A stretch of 64,000 nucleotides of DNA from contig CAILHZ010000016.1 in assembly GCA_903834135.1 (NCBI GenBank), forward strand, positions 459,001 to 523,000. Reading direction: 5' to 3'. Of this stretch, positions 17,766 through 27,425 are shown piece after piece. This DNA comes from an uncultured Opitutia bacterium (GTDB taxonomy: Bacteria; Verrucomicrobiota; Verrucomicrobiia; Opitutales; Opitutaceae). The notes under the pieces are model-generated. The model saw only the letters and a program-made list of their open reading frames with translations. It searched no databases and was not told where the DNA came from. Every line of letters starts with the position of its first letter. Positions within the stretch are counted from its first letter, which is position 1. A program made the position numbers and the translations under genes.

Positions 17766-19402
17766 ACGTTAAAAAATCCCCTGCCCCTTGTGTTAATCGT
17801 CGGACTTTTATTAAAACATTAGCTGCGGCAGCAGGAGTTATAAGTGCCCCACGTTTTCTATTCGCAGAGAAGGGCTACGCTGCAGAATGGCCTTTGGCCA
17901 CAACAACAAATGGCAAAGTCAGAGGTTACTCGCATGGCTCACTTAGTATATTTAAAGGAATCCCTTACGGAGCTTCAACAGCAACACGTAGATTTCAAGC
18001 GCCTGCGGCACCCGAGAGTTGGTCTAATACAAAGATCACTACAGATTTTGGCCAAATCGCTGCTCAAAAAATTGAGCGTAAAACTTCGGATTCATTTTAT
18101 CCTAAACCTAAAGCTGAAAATATAATTGGTGAAGACTGTCTAAGCCTTAACGTATGGACTCCTGGATTACGTGACGAAGCAAAACGCCCGGTAATGGTGT
18201 GGCTACATGGTGGCGGATATTCCGGATGGTCAAGTAACATCAATCTATATGACGGCGCAAATTTATGTAACCGAGGTGATGTTGTAGTAGTAACACTGAA
18301 TCATCGTCTCAACGGCTTTGGTTATATGTATCTAGGTGGTCTAGGACATCCTGAATTCTTAACCTGCGCAAACGTAGGTATGCTAGATATTATTTTAGCA
18401 CTGCAATGGATTAAAGATAACATCACTGAATTTGGCGGTGATCCCGAAAAAGTTACCATCTTCGGGCAATCTGGAGGCGGTGCTAAATGCGCTACACTCA
18501 TGGCAATGCCAGGAGCACAAGGTTTGTTCCACCGCGTGATTACGATGAGTGGCCAGCAAATAACGGGGCGCACACAAGCACACGCAACGGAAACTACTTT
18601 AAGTGTACTTGAAAAATTAAAAATTAAATCAGATAATTTAAATGCTCTCAGTACAGTGCCTATGCACCGTATAATTGAAGCGATGCATGATGAAGTATGG
18701 GCTCCTGTAATTGATGCAAACACACTCCCGAACGATCCGTTCTCTCCACATGCATCTCAACTAAGCGCACACATTCCGATGCTAATGGGGAACACTCATG
18801 ATGAAACTACATATCTTATTGGATCAAAAGATCCCACAACGTTTGATCTGAAGTGGGAGGATGTTGCGAGCAAACTTTCCAAGCATGTCGGTAATTTTCT
18901 TGGTAACTTAGATCCTAAGCTAGTGGTTGAATCATACCGTAAATGGTATCCTACGTATTCACCCAGTGATGTTTTCTTTTCAGCAAGTACAGCTGCCCGT
19001 TCATGGAGAGGTTTTGTAATTGAATCTGAACGAAGGGCAAGTGACGCTAAAGCGGCCACATATCTCTACCAACTCAATTGGAAGTCACCTGTTGACAAAG
19101 GGAAGTGGAGAGCAGCGCACACCTTAGATGTAGCGCTTGCCTTTGATAACATTACGTATGGCCAGTCCATGACTGGGGTGAGTTCTTATGCGCAGCATAT
19201 GGCCGATATGGTGAGCGAGGCTTTTTTAAGTTTCGCAAGAACAGGCAAGCCTTCCTCTCCTATACTTCCCTTTTGGCCTAAGTTTGATCTGACAACACGC
19301 CAAACCATGATTTTCGATACGGTGGCAAAAGTAGAATCAGATCCAAGAGGTTCAGAACGTAAACTCTTAGAACCTGTTACCTATACGCAGCCGGGTACTT
19401 AA
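17762..19402 (+). CDS. Tat-exported type B carboxylesterase
   Basis: The product (546 aa) has a twin-arginine signal (NRRTFIKTLAAAAG) and the carboxylesterase type-B fold: EDCLSLNVWTP signature, oxyanion-hole GGGYSGW and nucleophile Ser in FGQSGGGAK. The usual elbow is GESAGG, so GQSGGG is a variant. The Glu/Asp and His of the triad lie probably in THDETT and AAHTLDVALAF. It should hydrolyse an ester substrate in the periplasm; the specificity is unknown. Translation is coupled to rsuA by a 4-bp overlap. A perfect inverted repeat starts one base after the stop. Confidence 0.9.
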   Translation: MNVKKSPAPCVNRRTFIKTLAAAAGVISAPRFLFAEKGYAAEWPLATTTNGKVRGYSHGSLSIFKGIPYGASTATRRFQAPAAPESWSNTKITTDFGQIAAQKIERKTSDSFYPKPKAENIIGEDCLSLNVWTPGLRDEAKRPVMVWLHGGGYSGWSSNINLYDGANLCNRGDVVVVTLNHRLNGFGYMYLGGLGHPEFLTCANVGMLDIILALQWIKDNITEFGGDPEKVTIFGQSGGGAKCATLMAMPGAQGLFHRVITMSGQQITGRTQAHATETTLSVLEKLKIKSDNLNALSTVPMHRIIEAMHDEVWAPVIDANTLPNDPFSPHASQLSAHIPMLMGNTHDETTYLIGSKDPTTFDLKWEDVASKLSKHVGNFLGNLDPKLVVESYRKWYPTYSPSDVFFSASTAARSWRGFVIESERRASDAKAATYLYQLNWKSPVDKGKWRAAHTLDVALAFDNITYGQSMTGVSSYAQHMADMVSEAFLSFARTGKPSSPILPFWPKFDLTTRQTMIFDTVAKVESDPRGSERKLLEPVTYTQPGT

Positions 19403-19439
19403 TATATGTAAGTAATTATTAAATAATTACTTACATATA
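19403..19439. promoter_or_regulatory. 37-bp perfect inverted repeat ahead of efflux operon
   Basis: Two 18-bp arms (19403-19420 and 19422-19439) are exact reverse complements with a single central base. The core AAGTAATT-N7-AATTACTT (19410-19432) recurs exactly at 27426-27448. The arms are almost pure A/T with no T-run after them, which fits a protein-binding operator better than an intrinsic terminator, although it lies directly behind the esterase stop and could also act as one. Confidence 0.55.
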
Positions 19440-19491
19440 GATATATCTAAACTAAGGAGTGTTACAGAGGAGTTAAAAAGGAGGCGGATAC

Positions 19492-19602
19492 TTGCTTTTT
19501 AGGGTGATTAGGTACCTAATTAAAGGTTCCTTTTGTTTCATTTATGAGCTCTACGCATCCTACGTCTCACACATCCCATTCTCCTGTGGCCACCAAGGCT
19601 AG
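19492..19602 (+). CDS. Possible 36-codon leader ORF overlapping the emrA start
   Basis: A TTG at 19492 sits 7 bases after AGGAGG (19479-19484), the only canonical Shine-Dalgarno I noticed ahead of a possible start in this window. The frame encodes 36 aromatic and hydrophobic residues (starting MLFRVIRYLIKG) and stops at 19600-19602, inside emrA in a different frame. It could be a regulatory leader peptide, but a chance open frame behind a purine-rich tract is at least as likely. Confidence 0.2.
   Translation: MLFRVIRYLIKGSFCFIYELYASYVSHIPFSCGHQG
19507..19520. promoter_or_regulatory. 14-bp palindrome ATTAGGTACCTAAT upstream of emrA
   Basis: A perfect palindrome 23 bp before the emrA ATG. A near copy, TTAGGTACTTAA, lies at 34324-34335 upstream of the porin. 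The position suggests a repressor operator near the transcription start. The regulator is unknown and no regulator gene is adjacent. Confidence 0.45.
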
Positions 19603-20632
19603 TTCGGGTAATCGCAAAGCGGTTGCTGGTATAATTGCAGCTATAGTCGTACTCGTCGGCGGTTACTATGGTATACATCACCTCCAGTTTACCTTAAGTC
19701 ATGAGCAAACAGATGATGCTCAAATTGAGAACGATATTAGCCCAGTACTGCCCCGTATTTCAGGCTATGTTACTGAAGTGCTAGTGAAAGACAATCAGCC
19801 AGTAGAGGCAGGACAAACTCTCGTAGAGATCGATGCAAGAGAACCTAATTTGAAAGTGGAAGCAGCAACGGAAGCTGTCGGTGCAGCACGCGCTGCATTA
19901 GCAACCGCAAATGCTTCATTAATGAATGCTAAAGCTGTAGCAGCTGTTGCTAAAGCAAACATAGCAACTGCCTCGGTAACGGAACAAAAAACAGCATCTG
20001 ATTTTGCACGTGATCAAAATCTAGCTGCAACGCATGCTATCACTGAAAGACAACTCAGTGATTCTAAAGCAAACTCAGAATTAGCTAAAGCTTCATTTGA
20101 AGCTGCAAGCCGCCAAGCAGAAGCCGCCTTTACTCAAATTGCAGTAGTTTCATCTCAAGTAAAACAAGCTCTAGCAGTGGTTCGTCAGCGTGAATCTGAT
20201 CTAAACTACGCTCAACTTGAACTCTCATATACAAAGATTACTGCTCCAATTGCAGGTGTTGTTTCACACAAAGCGCTTGAACCGGGTCAATATGTACAAT
20301 CTGGACAAACCCTAATGTCGGTTGCATCCCGCAATAACGCTTGGGTGATTGCTAACTTCAAAGAGACTCAAGTAGCTCATATGCGTGCAGGGCAAGATGC
20401 TGAATTTGTTGTAGACGGTTATTCCGGTAAAATTTTCCACGGTAAAGTAGATTCAATATCTGGAGCAACAGGTGCTCGTTTTGCTCTACTACCTCCAGAC
20501 AACGCGAGTGGTAACTTTGTAAAAGTAACTCAACGCGTACCTGTTAAAATTATAATGACTGATGCTATCGATCCAGATCATCCACTGAGAGCTGGGATGA
20601 GTGTCGATGCAGCCGTATTGGTTAACCAATAA
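19544..20632 (+). CDS. emrA: EmrA/HlyD-type membrane fusion protein of an efflux pump
   Basis: A periplasmic adaptor of 362 aa with one N-terminal TM helix (about 27-46), the EmrA-type QTDDAQIENDISPVLPRISGYV barrel/lipoyl start, a long Ala-rich coiled-coil hairpin (about 100-210) and the returning lipoyl half YTKITAPIAGVVSHKALEPGQYV. It links inner-membrane EmrB with an outer-membrane TolC channel. The three genes follow in order, 23 bp and then 13 bp apart. An in-frame stop at 19517-19519 fixes the ATG as the likely start. Confidence 0.93.
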   Translation: MSSTHPTSHTSHSPVATKASSGNRKAVAGIIAAIVVLVGGYYGIHHLQFTLSHEQTDDAQIENDISPVLPRISGYVTEVLVKDNQPVEAGQTLVEIDAREPNLKVEAATEAVGAARAALATANASLMNAKAVAAVAKANIATASVTEQKTASDFARDQNLAATHAITERQLSDSKANSELAKASFEAASRQAEAAFTQIAVVSSQVKQALAVVRQRESDLNYAQLELSYTKITAPIAGVVSHKALEPGQYVQSGQTLMSVASRNNAWVIANFKETQVAHMRAGQDAEFVVDGYSGKIFHGKVDSISGATGARFALLPPDNASGNFVKVTQRVPVKIIMTDAIDPDHPLRAGMSVDAAVLVNQ

Positions 20633-20655
20633 TCTCGCGAAAGCGAGAGCCCACC

Positions 20656-22224
20656 ATGGCCGAGACAGGATATCGTAAAATAATTATCACCTTTACGGTG
20701 GTTATGGCAGCGATCATCGAATTGATTGATACCTCGATTGTAAACGTTGCACTGACTAATATTAGTGGAAATTTAGGAGCAACCCTAGAAGACGTAGCCT
20801 GGGTAATCACAGCTTACGCAATCGCTAACGTCATCATTATTCCAATGACGAGTTTTTTTGCCGCACGCTTTGGTAGAAGAAACTACTATATTGGCTCCAT
20901 TATATTATTTACCGTAGCCTCAATGGCTTGCGGCCAAGCCCATACGCTATGGGAGTTAGTTGCATTTCGATTTCTCCAAGGCATTGGCGGAGGTGCACTC
21001 TTGTCTACATCTCAGGCAATTCTTTTTGAAACTTACACGACTGAACAACGCGGCTTTGCCTCGGCTATTTTTGGTATCGGTGTATTCATAGGTCCTACAA
21101 TAGGGCCAACCGTGGGAGGTTGGATTATTGATAACTACTCATGGCCTTGGATATTTTATATCAATATGCCTATTGGTATATTAGCTGCAGTTCTATCCTA
21201 CCTTTACGTCAAAGAGCCGGAGCATCAGCGCAAAGCACATAGCATTGATTGGACCGGTATTGCATTACTTATTACAGGCCTTGCAGCACTGCAAACTGTG
21301 CTAGAGCGCGGAGAAGCCGAAGACTGGTTTTCAGCAAAATACATAGTTGTTCTAGCAATCGTAGCAGCGGCTAGCTTAATTTCATTTATTATTTATGAAC
21401 TTAAAACCGAGCACCCGGTAGTAGATTTACACGTACTAGTAAAAAGTAAGTCTCTAGCGACAGCAGCAACGCTTACCTTTGTACTTGGCTTTGCACTCTT
21501 CTCTACAGTTTTTATAGTTCCTGTTTTTGCACAACGCCTGCTTAATTTCACTGCATTACAAACAGGTATGCTTTTCTTACCGGGAGCTGGTGTTGCACTA
21601 ATCATACTGCCGTTAATAGGCAAAATGCTGAGTAAAGGCGTTCCCTCACAAATGCTTATCATCGTTGGATTTTTAATTGTCGCTACGTTTGCTGGTATGC
21701 TGGCAAATCTTAATTTGAGTGCAGGAGCTAATGAATTTTTCTGGCCTGTGATTTTACGCGCTGTTGGTCTTAGCTTAATGATGGTTCCACTCACGCAGCT
21801 CGCTGTATCTGGATTACATAATAAAGATATTCCTCAGGGCATTGCTCTTAATAACATGATGAGACAAGTCGGAGGTTCTTTCGGTATTGCGCTAATGAAC
21901 ACGTTTATCGATCACCGAATCGCAGCACATCGCACCGCCTTAGTAAGCCATATCTCAGCAGGGGGCATCGCAACAGAGAGTCGTTTACATGCAATCACCC
22001 AGGGTATGATTAACCACGGTGTGACCTCATGGGACGCTTCTCGTAAAGCACTCGCAGTTCTTGAATTTACCGTACGACGTCAATCTGACTTCTTAAGTTA
22101 TATCGATGCATTTAGAGGTGTATCGATCGTTGCTGTTGTATGTGTTCCTATTATTTTCTTCGCTGGAAAAACAAAGAAAGTAACGCCTGCTAAAGTTGCT
22201 GCAGCTGCATCTGAATCCCATTAA
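20656..22224 (+). CDS. emrB: DHA2 family drug:H+ antiporter, EmrB-type
   Basis: A 522-residue, about 14-TM MFS transporter of the EmrB/QacA (DHA2) family. Family motifs include LIDTSIVNVALTNISGNLGA in TM1, GRRNYYIGS after TM2, RFLQGIGGGALLSTSQAIL in TM4 and GPTIGPTVGGWIIDNYSWPWIFYINMPIG in TM5. It pumps hydrophobic compounds outward through EmrA and TolC using the proton gradient. Substrates cannot be predicted from sequence. Confidence 0.94.
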   Translation: MAETGYRKIIITFTVVMAAIIELIDTSIVNVALTNISGNLGATLEDVAWVITAYAIANVIIIPMTSFFAARFGRRNYYIGSIILFTVASMACGQAHTLWELVAFRFLQGIGGGALLSTSQAILFETYTTEQRGFASAIFGIGVFIGPTIGPTVGGWIIDNYSWPWIFYINMPIGILAAVLSYLYVKEPEHQRKAHSIDWTGIALLITGLAALQTVLERGEAEDWFSAKYIVVLAIVAAASLISFIIYELKTEHPVVDLHVLVKSKSLATAATLTFVLGFALFSTVFIVPVFAQRLLNFTALQTGMLFLPGAGVALIILPLIGKMLSKGVPSQMLIIVGFLIVATFAGMLANLNLSAGANEFFWPVILRAVGLSLMMVPLTQLAVSGLHNKDIPQGIALNNMMRQVGGSFGIALMNTFIDHRIAAHRTALVSHISAGGIATESRLHAITQGMINHGVTSWDASRKALAVLEFTVRRQSDFLSYIDAFRGVSIVAVVCVPIIFFAGKTKKVTPAKVAAAASESH

Positions 22225-22237
22225 TTTGTATATCGCC

Positions 22238-23542
22238 ATGAGAAACTCATTCCTCGTATTCGCACTTATCTTCGGCCTTGGTGCATCTAGTCATGCCCAA
22301 GCAGTTCAAGATGGCATGACATTAGGCCAATCGATTACTAGAGTACTTGAGCGCTATCCAAGTCTAGACGCTGCAAAAGCAGAAATTGATGCAGCCGGTG
22401 GCCGCACCACGCAAAGCATATCGGGACGTTTACTGCATGTCTCAGCGAACGCACAATATTCGTATCTTTCATTTAGGCCTTTTGTTGCAATTCCAGCCTT
22501 TCCTTCTCTCTACGAGACAATTCAAAATAGCTATACTGCTACCATTTCTGCTCAGCAATTGCTTAGTGATTTCGGAAGAACAGACGCTATCGTTGCTTTA
22601 GCAAAGTCCGGTGAAATATCTGCACGCGATGCTTTAGAGCAAGCACGCTACCAACTAGGTTACGAAACGATCCAATCTTTTTATGGCGTTATTTTACTAC
22701 GCTCATCAATCACTGTAGCAGATGAAGAAATTAAAGCATTGCAGGAAGCTCAGCGCATATCAGAGCAAAAGCTCGGTGGTGGTACAGCCACTCGCTTTGA
22801 TGTACTGACCACACAAGTCCGCTTATCGAATGCCAAGAATCGTAGAACTGATATATTAGCAGGTCTTGAGAAACAAGAATCCCGTTTTCGCCAACTGCTT
22901 GGTTTAGATCCAGAGGCACCCGTTATCTTAATTGGCGATTTTGGAACTGCTCCCTTAGTTCCACCTCTTGCAGATGCTATAGCTCAAGGCATTGAAAACC
23001 GTCCTGAAATGAAATTAGCAAAAGATTATGCATCTACTGCAAATCTTAAGGTAACAGTAGCAAATAAAAAAGATCGTCCTGTACTCGCAGCTACCGGAGT
23101 AGTCGGTCTTGAAGACGCTCAGATGCCTGCTCTTTATTCAAATCATGGTTACGTTGCCGGTGGAGTAAGTCTTTCTGTTCCTTTATTTACAGGAAAAAGA
23201 ACAGAGGGTGAAAAAGTTGAAGCGCGTGCTCAGCTCCGCGCTGCTGAAGCTAAGGTTGCTGAACTTCACCGTGTGATTGCTACTGATATATCAGATGCGA
23301 TTAGTGATTTAAAAGCTGCACTATCACGGGTTGAGAGTACGGATATGTTAGTGAATCAGTCCCAAGAAGCCCTTGGCCTTGCAAAATCACGTTACGAAAA
23401 TGGAGTCATTACAACGTTTGAACTTCTGGATGCTCAAAGTAACGCCCGCTTAGCAGAACTGTCCCGTCTTCAATCCCGTTACGATTGTGTTATAGCTGGG
23501 AAAGCACTTGATCGAGCAACTGGTCAAGCACCTAAACCTTAA
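22238..23542 (+). CDS. TolC-family outer-membrane efflux channel protein
   Basis: An exported outer-membrane factor of 434 aa with a signal peptide ending near HAQA, followed by two tandem OEP repeats (about 30-220 and 230-430) rich in long helices; RYENGVITTFELLDAQSNARLAEL is the typical late helix. It completes the EmrAB pump. The ATG at 22238, 13 bp after emrB, gives a good signal peptide; an earlier in-frame start at 22196 inside emrB does not. Confidence 0.93.
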   Translation: MRNSFLVFALIFGLGASSHAQAVQDGMTLGQSITRVLERYPSLDAAKAEIDAAGGRTTQSISGRLLHVSANAQYSYLSFRPFVAIPAFPSLYETIQNSYTATISAQQLLSDFGRTDAIVALAKSGEISARDALEQARYQLGYETIQSFYGVILLRSSITVADEEIKALQEAQRISEQKLGGGTATRFDVLTTQVRLSNAKNRRTDILAGLEKQESRFRQLLGLDPEAPVILIGDFGTAPLVPPLADAIAQGIENRPEMKLAKDYASTANLKVTVANKKDRPVLAATGVVGLEDAQMPALYSNHGYVAGGVSLSVPLFTGKRTEGEKVEARAQLRAAEAKVAELHRVIATDISDAISDLKAALSRVESTDMLVNQSQEALGLAKSRYENGVITTFELLDAQSNARLAELSRLQSRYDCVIAGKALDRATGQAPKP

Positions 23543-23592
23543 CCACTCTGGATTGACGAAACATAGAAGGACTACTCTTCTTTAATTTTACG

Positions 23593-24450
23593 ATGTATAC
23601 GATAATTGGTGGTGACGGCAAAGAATACGGTCCTGTAAGCAAAGAACAAATCTTGTCCTGGATTGCTTCCGGACGTGCAAGTTTAGATACACTTGCCAAA
23701 ACAGAAGGTTTAACTGAATGGAAAGCCTTGAGCGAATTTAGTGATTTTTCTCCACACGGAACACTTGAACCACCGATTACGCACCAACCTAAAACGTATC
23801 ACGGATTCGAAGCTAAAGAAATCTCCGCTGATTTAATTGATCGCGGTAAAAAAATTGAGATCAGTTCCTGTTATGACCGCGCCTGGACTTTACTGAAAAA
23901 TAATTTTTGGCCTCTCTTAGGAACTACACTACTTATTATTCTCGTCGAAGCCTTCATAAATTCGATTCCTTTTTTGGGTGCCTTTGCAGCCGTAGTCATT
24001 GGTGGCGTGTTTAGTGGTGGCTTACAGTATTACTATTTAAAAAAGGTGCGCGGGATAGAGACAACCGCAGGAGACGCTTTTTGTGGATTTAGTTTAGCAT
24101 TCTTACCTCTCATGCTGGGCAGCATTGTAGGCACTTCGCTTACCTTGTTTGGTTTTATCTTACTTATTATTCCAGGTATCTACCTAGCAGTAGCATATAT
24201 GTTTACTTGGCTACTTATTATGGACAAACAACTCGATTTCTGGACCGCTCTAGAAGTAAGTCGCCGAGTTATTTCTGCTCAGTGGTGGCGTATGTTTGGC
24301 CTTATCTTACTAGCTATCCCATTTTTCATTTTAGGCCTTATCTGTTTAGTTGTGGGTGTATTTGTAGCCATCGTACTTGTAAGTGCAGCGGTTATCTACG
24401 CCTACGAAGATATGTGCTGCCCACCTGTATTGGCCGAGAAAAACGACTGA
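23593..24450 (+). CDS. GYF_2 (DUF4339) domain membrane protein
   Basis: A 285-residue protein. Residues 1-50 form a GYF_2 domain (YTIIGGDGKEYGPVSKEQILSWI and the WKALSEF end), a small protein-binding module. After a linker come about five or six hydrophobic segments (from residue 103) with PFLGAFAAVVIGGVFSGGLQYYYL and IPGIYLAVAYMF, as in DUF975-like multi-pass proteins. Such GYF_2-membrane fusions are frequent in Verrucomicrobia. Function unknown. Confidence 0.8.
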   Translation: MYTIIGGDGKEYGPVSKEQILSWIASGRASLDTLAKTEGLTEWKALSEFSDFSPHGTLEPPITHQPKTYHGFEAKEISADLIDRGKKIEISSCYDRAWTLLKNNFWPLLGTTLLIILVEAFINSIPFLGAFAAVVIGGVFSGGLQYYYLKKVRGIETTAGDAFCGFSLAFLPLMLGSIVGTSLTLFGFILLIIPGIYLAVAYMFTWLLIMDKQLDFWTALEVSRRVISAQWWRMFGLILLAIPFFILGLICLVVGVFVAIVLVSAAVIYAYEDMCCPPVLAEKND

Positions 24451-24511
24451 TCTGTTTAAGGTGCGTGGTTTTCGATTGCCCAGCGGTGTGAACTCGTTTG
24501 GTCTGAAATCC

Positions 24512-25897
24512 ATGCGCAATTGGGTTACCCACCGTTTTAGCGGCAAGGAATATTTTGGTCATCCAGCGGGCTTATTTGCCCTGTTCTTCACAGAAATGTG
24601 GGAACGTTTTTCCTACTATGGCATGAGAGCGCTACTCGTCTTGTACATGACGAAGCATCTACTTGCCGATCCACACACTGCGGGAATCATTTGGGGCTAT
24701 CCTACACTTGAACATCTACTGGTTTCAGTTTTTGGAAACTTAAGTGTTCAGCAAATGAGTTCTCAGATTTATGGGCTATATACAGCTTTTGTATATTTTA
24801 CCCCGTTCTTAGGTGGATTACTTGCGGATCGTATTTTAGGCCAATACAAAACCGTTTATATCGGCGGTATTCTTATGGCGATTGGTCACTTTTTAATGGC
24901 GAGTGAACAAGCATTTTTAATCGCTCTGGTTTTCCTGGTGATGGGTAATGGCTGTTTTAAACCTAATATTTCCACTCAAGTTGGAAAACTTTATCCAGAA
25001 GGTGATCCACGACGTGATGGTGCATTTACGATTTTCTACATGGGTGTAAATTTAGGCGCTTTCCTTTCGCCGCTAGTATGTGGAACGCTGGGACAGGTAG
25101 TTGGCTGGCATTGGGGATTTGCTGCGGCCGGTGTGGGAATGTTAATTGGCTTAGCAATTTACTATTTAGGTGGTGGCCTAGTCCCTCAACCTACTCCTAT
25201 TCACAAAGACGATCACGAGGCTCACAAAAAGGCCAATGCTCCTTTTACACGCCAAGATTGGATTGCGGTCGGTTCTCTCATGGTGATGTGTGTACTTAAT
25301 ATTTGTTTTTGGGCGGTCTATGAGCAGCAGGGCAACACCCTTCAGTTGTGGGCTGATGAACGAACAAATTGGAACGTGATGGGGCTATTCACAATTCCAT
25401 CTACCTGGTTTCAGTCATTCAATCCGGCGATGATCTTTATTTTCGCGCCTGCTTTAAGCTGGTTCTGGATAGGCCAATCTAAGAAAAAAACAGAGCCAAG
25501 CAGTGTCAGTAAGCTAGGTATCGGCTGTTATTTGATTGGATCCGCCTTCCTAGTTATGATCGTGGCGGCCCATTTTGTACCTGAGGGCACACGAGGCAAC
25601 GTACTGTGGCTTGTGGGCACAACCTTCCTTGCAACCATAGGTGAACTTTATCTATCCCCGGTTGGTCTCTCCCTAGTCACAAAAGTAGCCCCTAAAAAGG
25701 TAGTTTCTATGATGATGGGACTTTGGTACCTCTCCAACTTCTTTGGTAACTACCTTACAGGCTATCTAGGCACCTTCTATGAAACGATGGCAAAAGAACG
25801 TTACTTCTTGATGCTAGCCACTATAGGCATTTGTACCGGAGTTGCTTTTACGCTAATTAGGAAGCCTTTAGAGAAGGCTATTGGAAAAAGCTTATAA
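24512..25897 (+). CDS. POT/PTR family proton-dependent oligopeptide transporter
   Basis: From the ATG at 24512 the protein has 461 residues and about 12-14 TM helices. The POT signature ExxERFSYYG is present as EMWERFSYYG near residue 30, and the PTR2 motif appears as FYMGVNLGAFLSPLVCG. It imports di- and tripeptides with protons. A longer frame open from 24383 overlaps the preceding gene and lacks family similarity in its first 43 residues. Confidence 0.93.
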   Translation: MRNWVTHRFSGKEYFGHPAGLFALFFTEMWERFSYYGMRALLVLYMTKHLLADPHTAGIIWGYPTLEHLLVSVFGNLSVQQMSSQIYGLYTAFVYFTPFLGGLLADRILGQYKTVYIGGILMAIGHFLMASEQAFLIALVFLVMGNGCFKPNISTQVGKLYPEGDPRRDGAFTIFYMGVNLGAFLSPLVCGTLGQVVGWHWGFAAAGVGMLIGLAIYYLGGGLVPQPTPIHKDDHEAHKKANAPFTRQDWIAVGSLMVMCVLNICFWAVYEQQGNTLQLWADERTNWNVMGLFTIPSTWFQSFNPAMIFIFAPALSWFWIGQSKKKTEPSSVSKLGIGCYLIGSAFLVMIVAAHFVPEGTRGNVLWLVGTTFLATIGELYLSPVGLSLVTKVAPKKVVSMMMGLWYLSNFFGNYLTGYLGTFYETMAKERYFLMLATIGICTGVAFTLIRKPLEKAIGKSL

Positions 25898-25962
25898 CGT
25901 TTATCCTAGCACCTAGACTGGACTGATTGGGGCTATTTGATCAATCTGGGTCTTTATTGATA

Positions 25963-26038
25963 GTCCCCGTAGCTCAAATGGATAGAGCAGGCGTTTCCTA
26001 AACGTCTGATCCCAGTTCAATTCTGGGCGGGGGCACCA
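25963..26038 (+). tRNA. tRNA-Arg (anticodon CCT)
   Basis: A complete cloverleaf of 76 bases including an encoded CCA (26036-26038). The acceptor stem GTCCCCG pairs with CGGGGGC with one G-U. The D arm is GCTC/GAGC, the anticodon stem GGCGT/ACGTC with loop TTCCTAA, and the T arm CCCAG-TTCAATT-CTGGG. Anticodon CCT reads AGG. Confidence 0.96.
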
Positions 26039-26105
26039 AAAGGTCCTTTTTTTGCAGCGTTGACACCATCTGCAGGAAAGCCACGATCTACCCTCACTTT
26101 CAAAC

Positions 26106-26300
26106 ATGAGCACAACCGAGCAAAAGCAGCAGACTCCAACACCAGCAGAGTTCCCTTTCACACAGCCTCAGCTGATGGTCCGTTTCGTTACAGACACGGG
26201 AAAGATACTTCCACGTAAGTACACAGGCCTAACCGCTAAGCACCAGCGCGCGATTACCCGTACGATCAAGAAGTCCCGCAATATGTTGACTCACCTTTGA
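26106..26300 (+). CDS. rpsR: 30S ribosomal protein bS18
   Basis: A short bS18 (64 aa) recognised by [37 protein letters not shown], which matches the conserved RNA-binding C-terminal half. The family is usually around 75 residues; the N-terminal part here is shortened and lacks the cysteine-containing start seen in some bacteria. It stands alone, without rpsF or rplI, directly behind a tRNA gene and ahead of a strong terminator. Confidence 0.94.
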   Translation: MSTTEQKQQTPTPAEFPFTQPQLMVRFVTDTGKILPRKYTGLTAKHQRAITRTIKKSRNMLTHL

Positions 26301-26325
26301 GTCGCGTTGCGTAATTCAATTTCTT

Positions 26326-26358
26326 GGCTGGAGTCTAAACGACTCCGGCCTTTTTTTT
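26326..26358 (+). terminator. Rho-independent terminator of rpsR
   Basis: A 10-bp stem (GGCTGGAGTC with GACTCCGGCC, one G-U pair) and a TAAAC loop are followed by eight T. This is the clearest terminator in the window. Confidence 0.93.
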
Positions 26359-26373
26359 GTACTGCATTAATAG

Positions 26374-27390
26374 ATGCCTAAAAAAATTAAGCCAATTGCC
26401 TTAGTTTATCGTAGTAATACGAAAAACATAAGTACTCTTGCACGGATTCTTAAAGAAGGGGGTCTAGTCGCAGTACCTACAGAAACGGTATACGGCCTAG
26501 CCGCAAATGCACTAAATGCAAAAGCGTGTCGCGCAATTTTTAAAGCTAAGGGAAGACCAGAAAACGATCCGTTGATAGTTCATATCCATTCTTTAAAAGA
26601 TCTTCATCAAATTGCAGAAAAAAATAGTGCCGTAGATCTTCTTGCTCACGCATTTTGGCCAGGACCACTCACATTAGTGCTTCCTAAGAAAAATTGTATA
26701 CCTTCGATCGTAACATCAAATCTGCCATCGGTAGCAGTACGTATTCCTTCACATCCCGTCTTTAGAAAATTACTGAAGAAAACAGGCCTACCCCTTGCTG
26801 CACCAAGTGCTAATCCCTTTGGGTATGTAAGCCCTACAACATCGGCTCACGTTGTTGAAAGTCTTGGTTCAAAAATAAATCACATCCTTGAAGGGGGTGC
26901 GTGCGAAGTAGGTGTAGAATCAACCATTCTTGACTTAAGAAACCCCAAACTCCCAGTCCTTCTTAGACCTGGTGGAATTTCAAAAAATAAAATTGAAAAG
27001 GTACTTAAGTTAAAAGTTCTATCGGGAAATAAAATCAGGCATCCAAATCTGAAGTCAGGACAAATATCTCCAGGACTACTAAAAAAACATTATAGCCCTC
27101 ATACGCCGCTCACACTTTCTGATCATTTAAAAGTAAGAAGCGCCATCAATAGTTCTAAAAATGAGGCTTGGTTATTCATTAAAAAGCCAAATGGGGTAAT
27201 TGCTAAAAATATATTCTTTCTCAGCAGATCTGGGAATTTAACCGAGGCCGCGCATAACCTTTTTTCAGTTTTAAGAGATCTGGATTCAGGGAATTGGAAG
27301 CAAATCCATGCTGAAAAAGCAATTGGGTCAGATATTGCTGTAGCAATTAACGACCGTTTAATACGAGCAGCGTCTAAGAGAAATCACTGA
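26374..27390 (+). CDS. L-threonylcarbamoyladenylate synthase, Sua5 type
   Basis: A 338-residue Sua5-type enzyme with an N-terminal TsaC/YrdC domain (about 15-210; signature GGLVAVPTETVYGLAANA and KGRPENDPLIVHI) and a C-terminal Sua5 domain joined by the SPGLLKKHYSPHTPL linker. It makes threonylcarbamoyl-AMP from Thr, bicarbonate and ATP for t6A37 tRNA modification. The long form is one of two alternative families; E. coli TsaC has only the first domain. Confidence 0.95.
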   Translation: MPKKIKPIALVYRSNTKNISTLARILKEGGLVAVPTETVYGLAANALNAKACRAIFKAKGRPENDPLIVHIHSLKDLHQIAEKNSAVDLLAHAFWPGPLTLVLPKKNCIPSIVTSNLPSVAVRIPSHPVFRKLLKKTGLPLAAPSANPFGYVSPTTSAHVVESLGSKINHILEGGACEVGVESTILDLRNPKLPVLLRPGGISKNKIEKVLKLKVLSGNKIRHPNLKSGQISPGLLKKHYSPHTPLTLSDHLKVRSAINSSKNEAWLFIKKPNGVIAKNIFFLSRSGNLTEAAHNLFSVLRDLDSGNWKQIHAEKAIGSDIAVAINDRLIRAASKRNH

Positions 27391-27425
27391 ATAAGTCTAA
27401 TTAACAACACTGTTGAAAAGACCTG

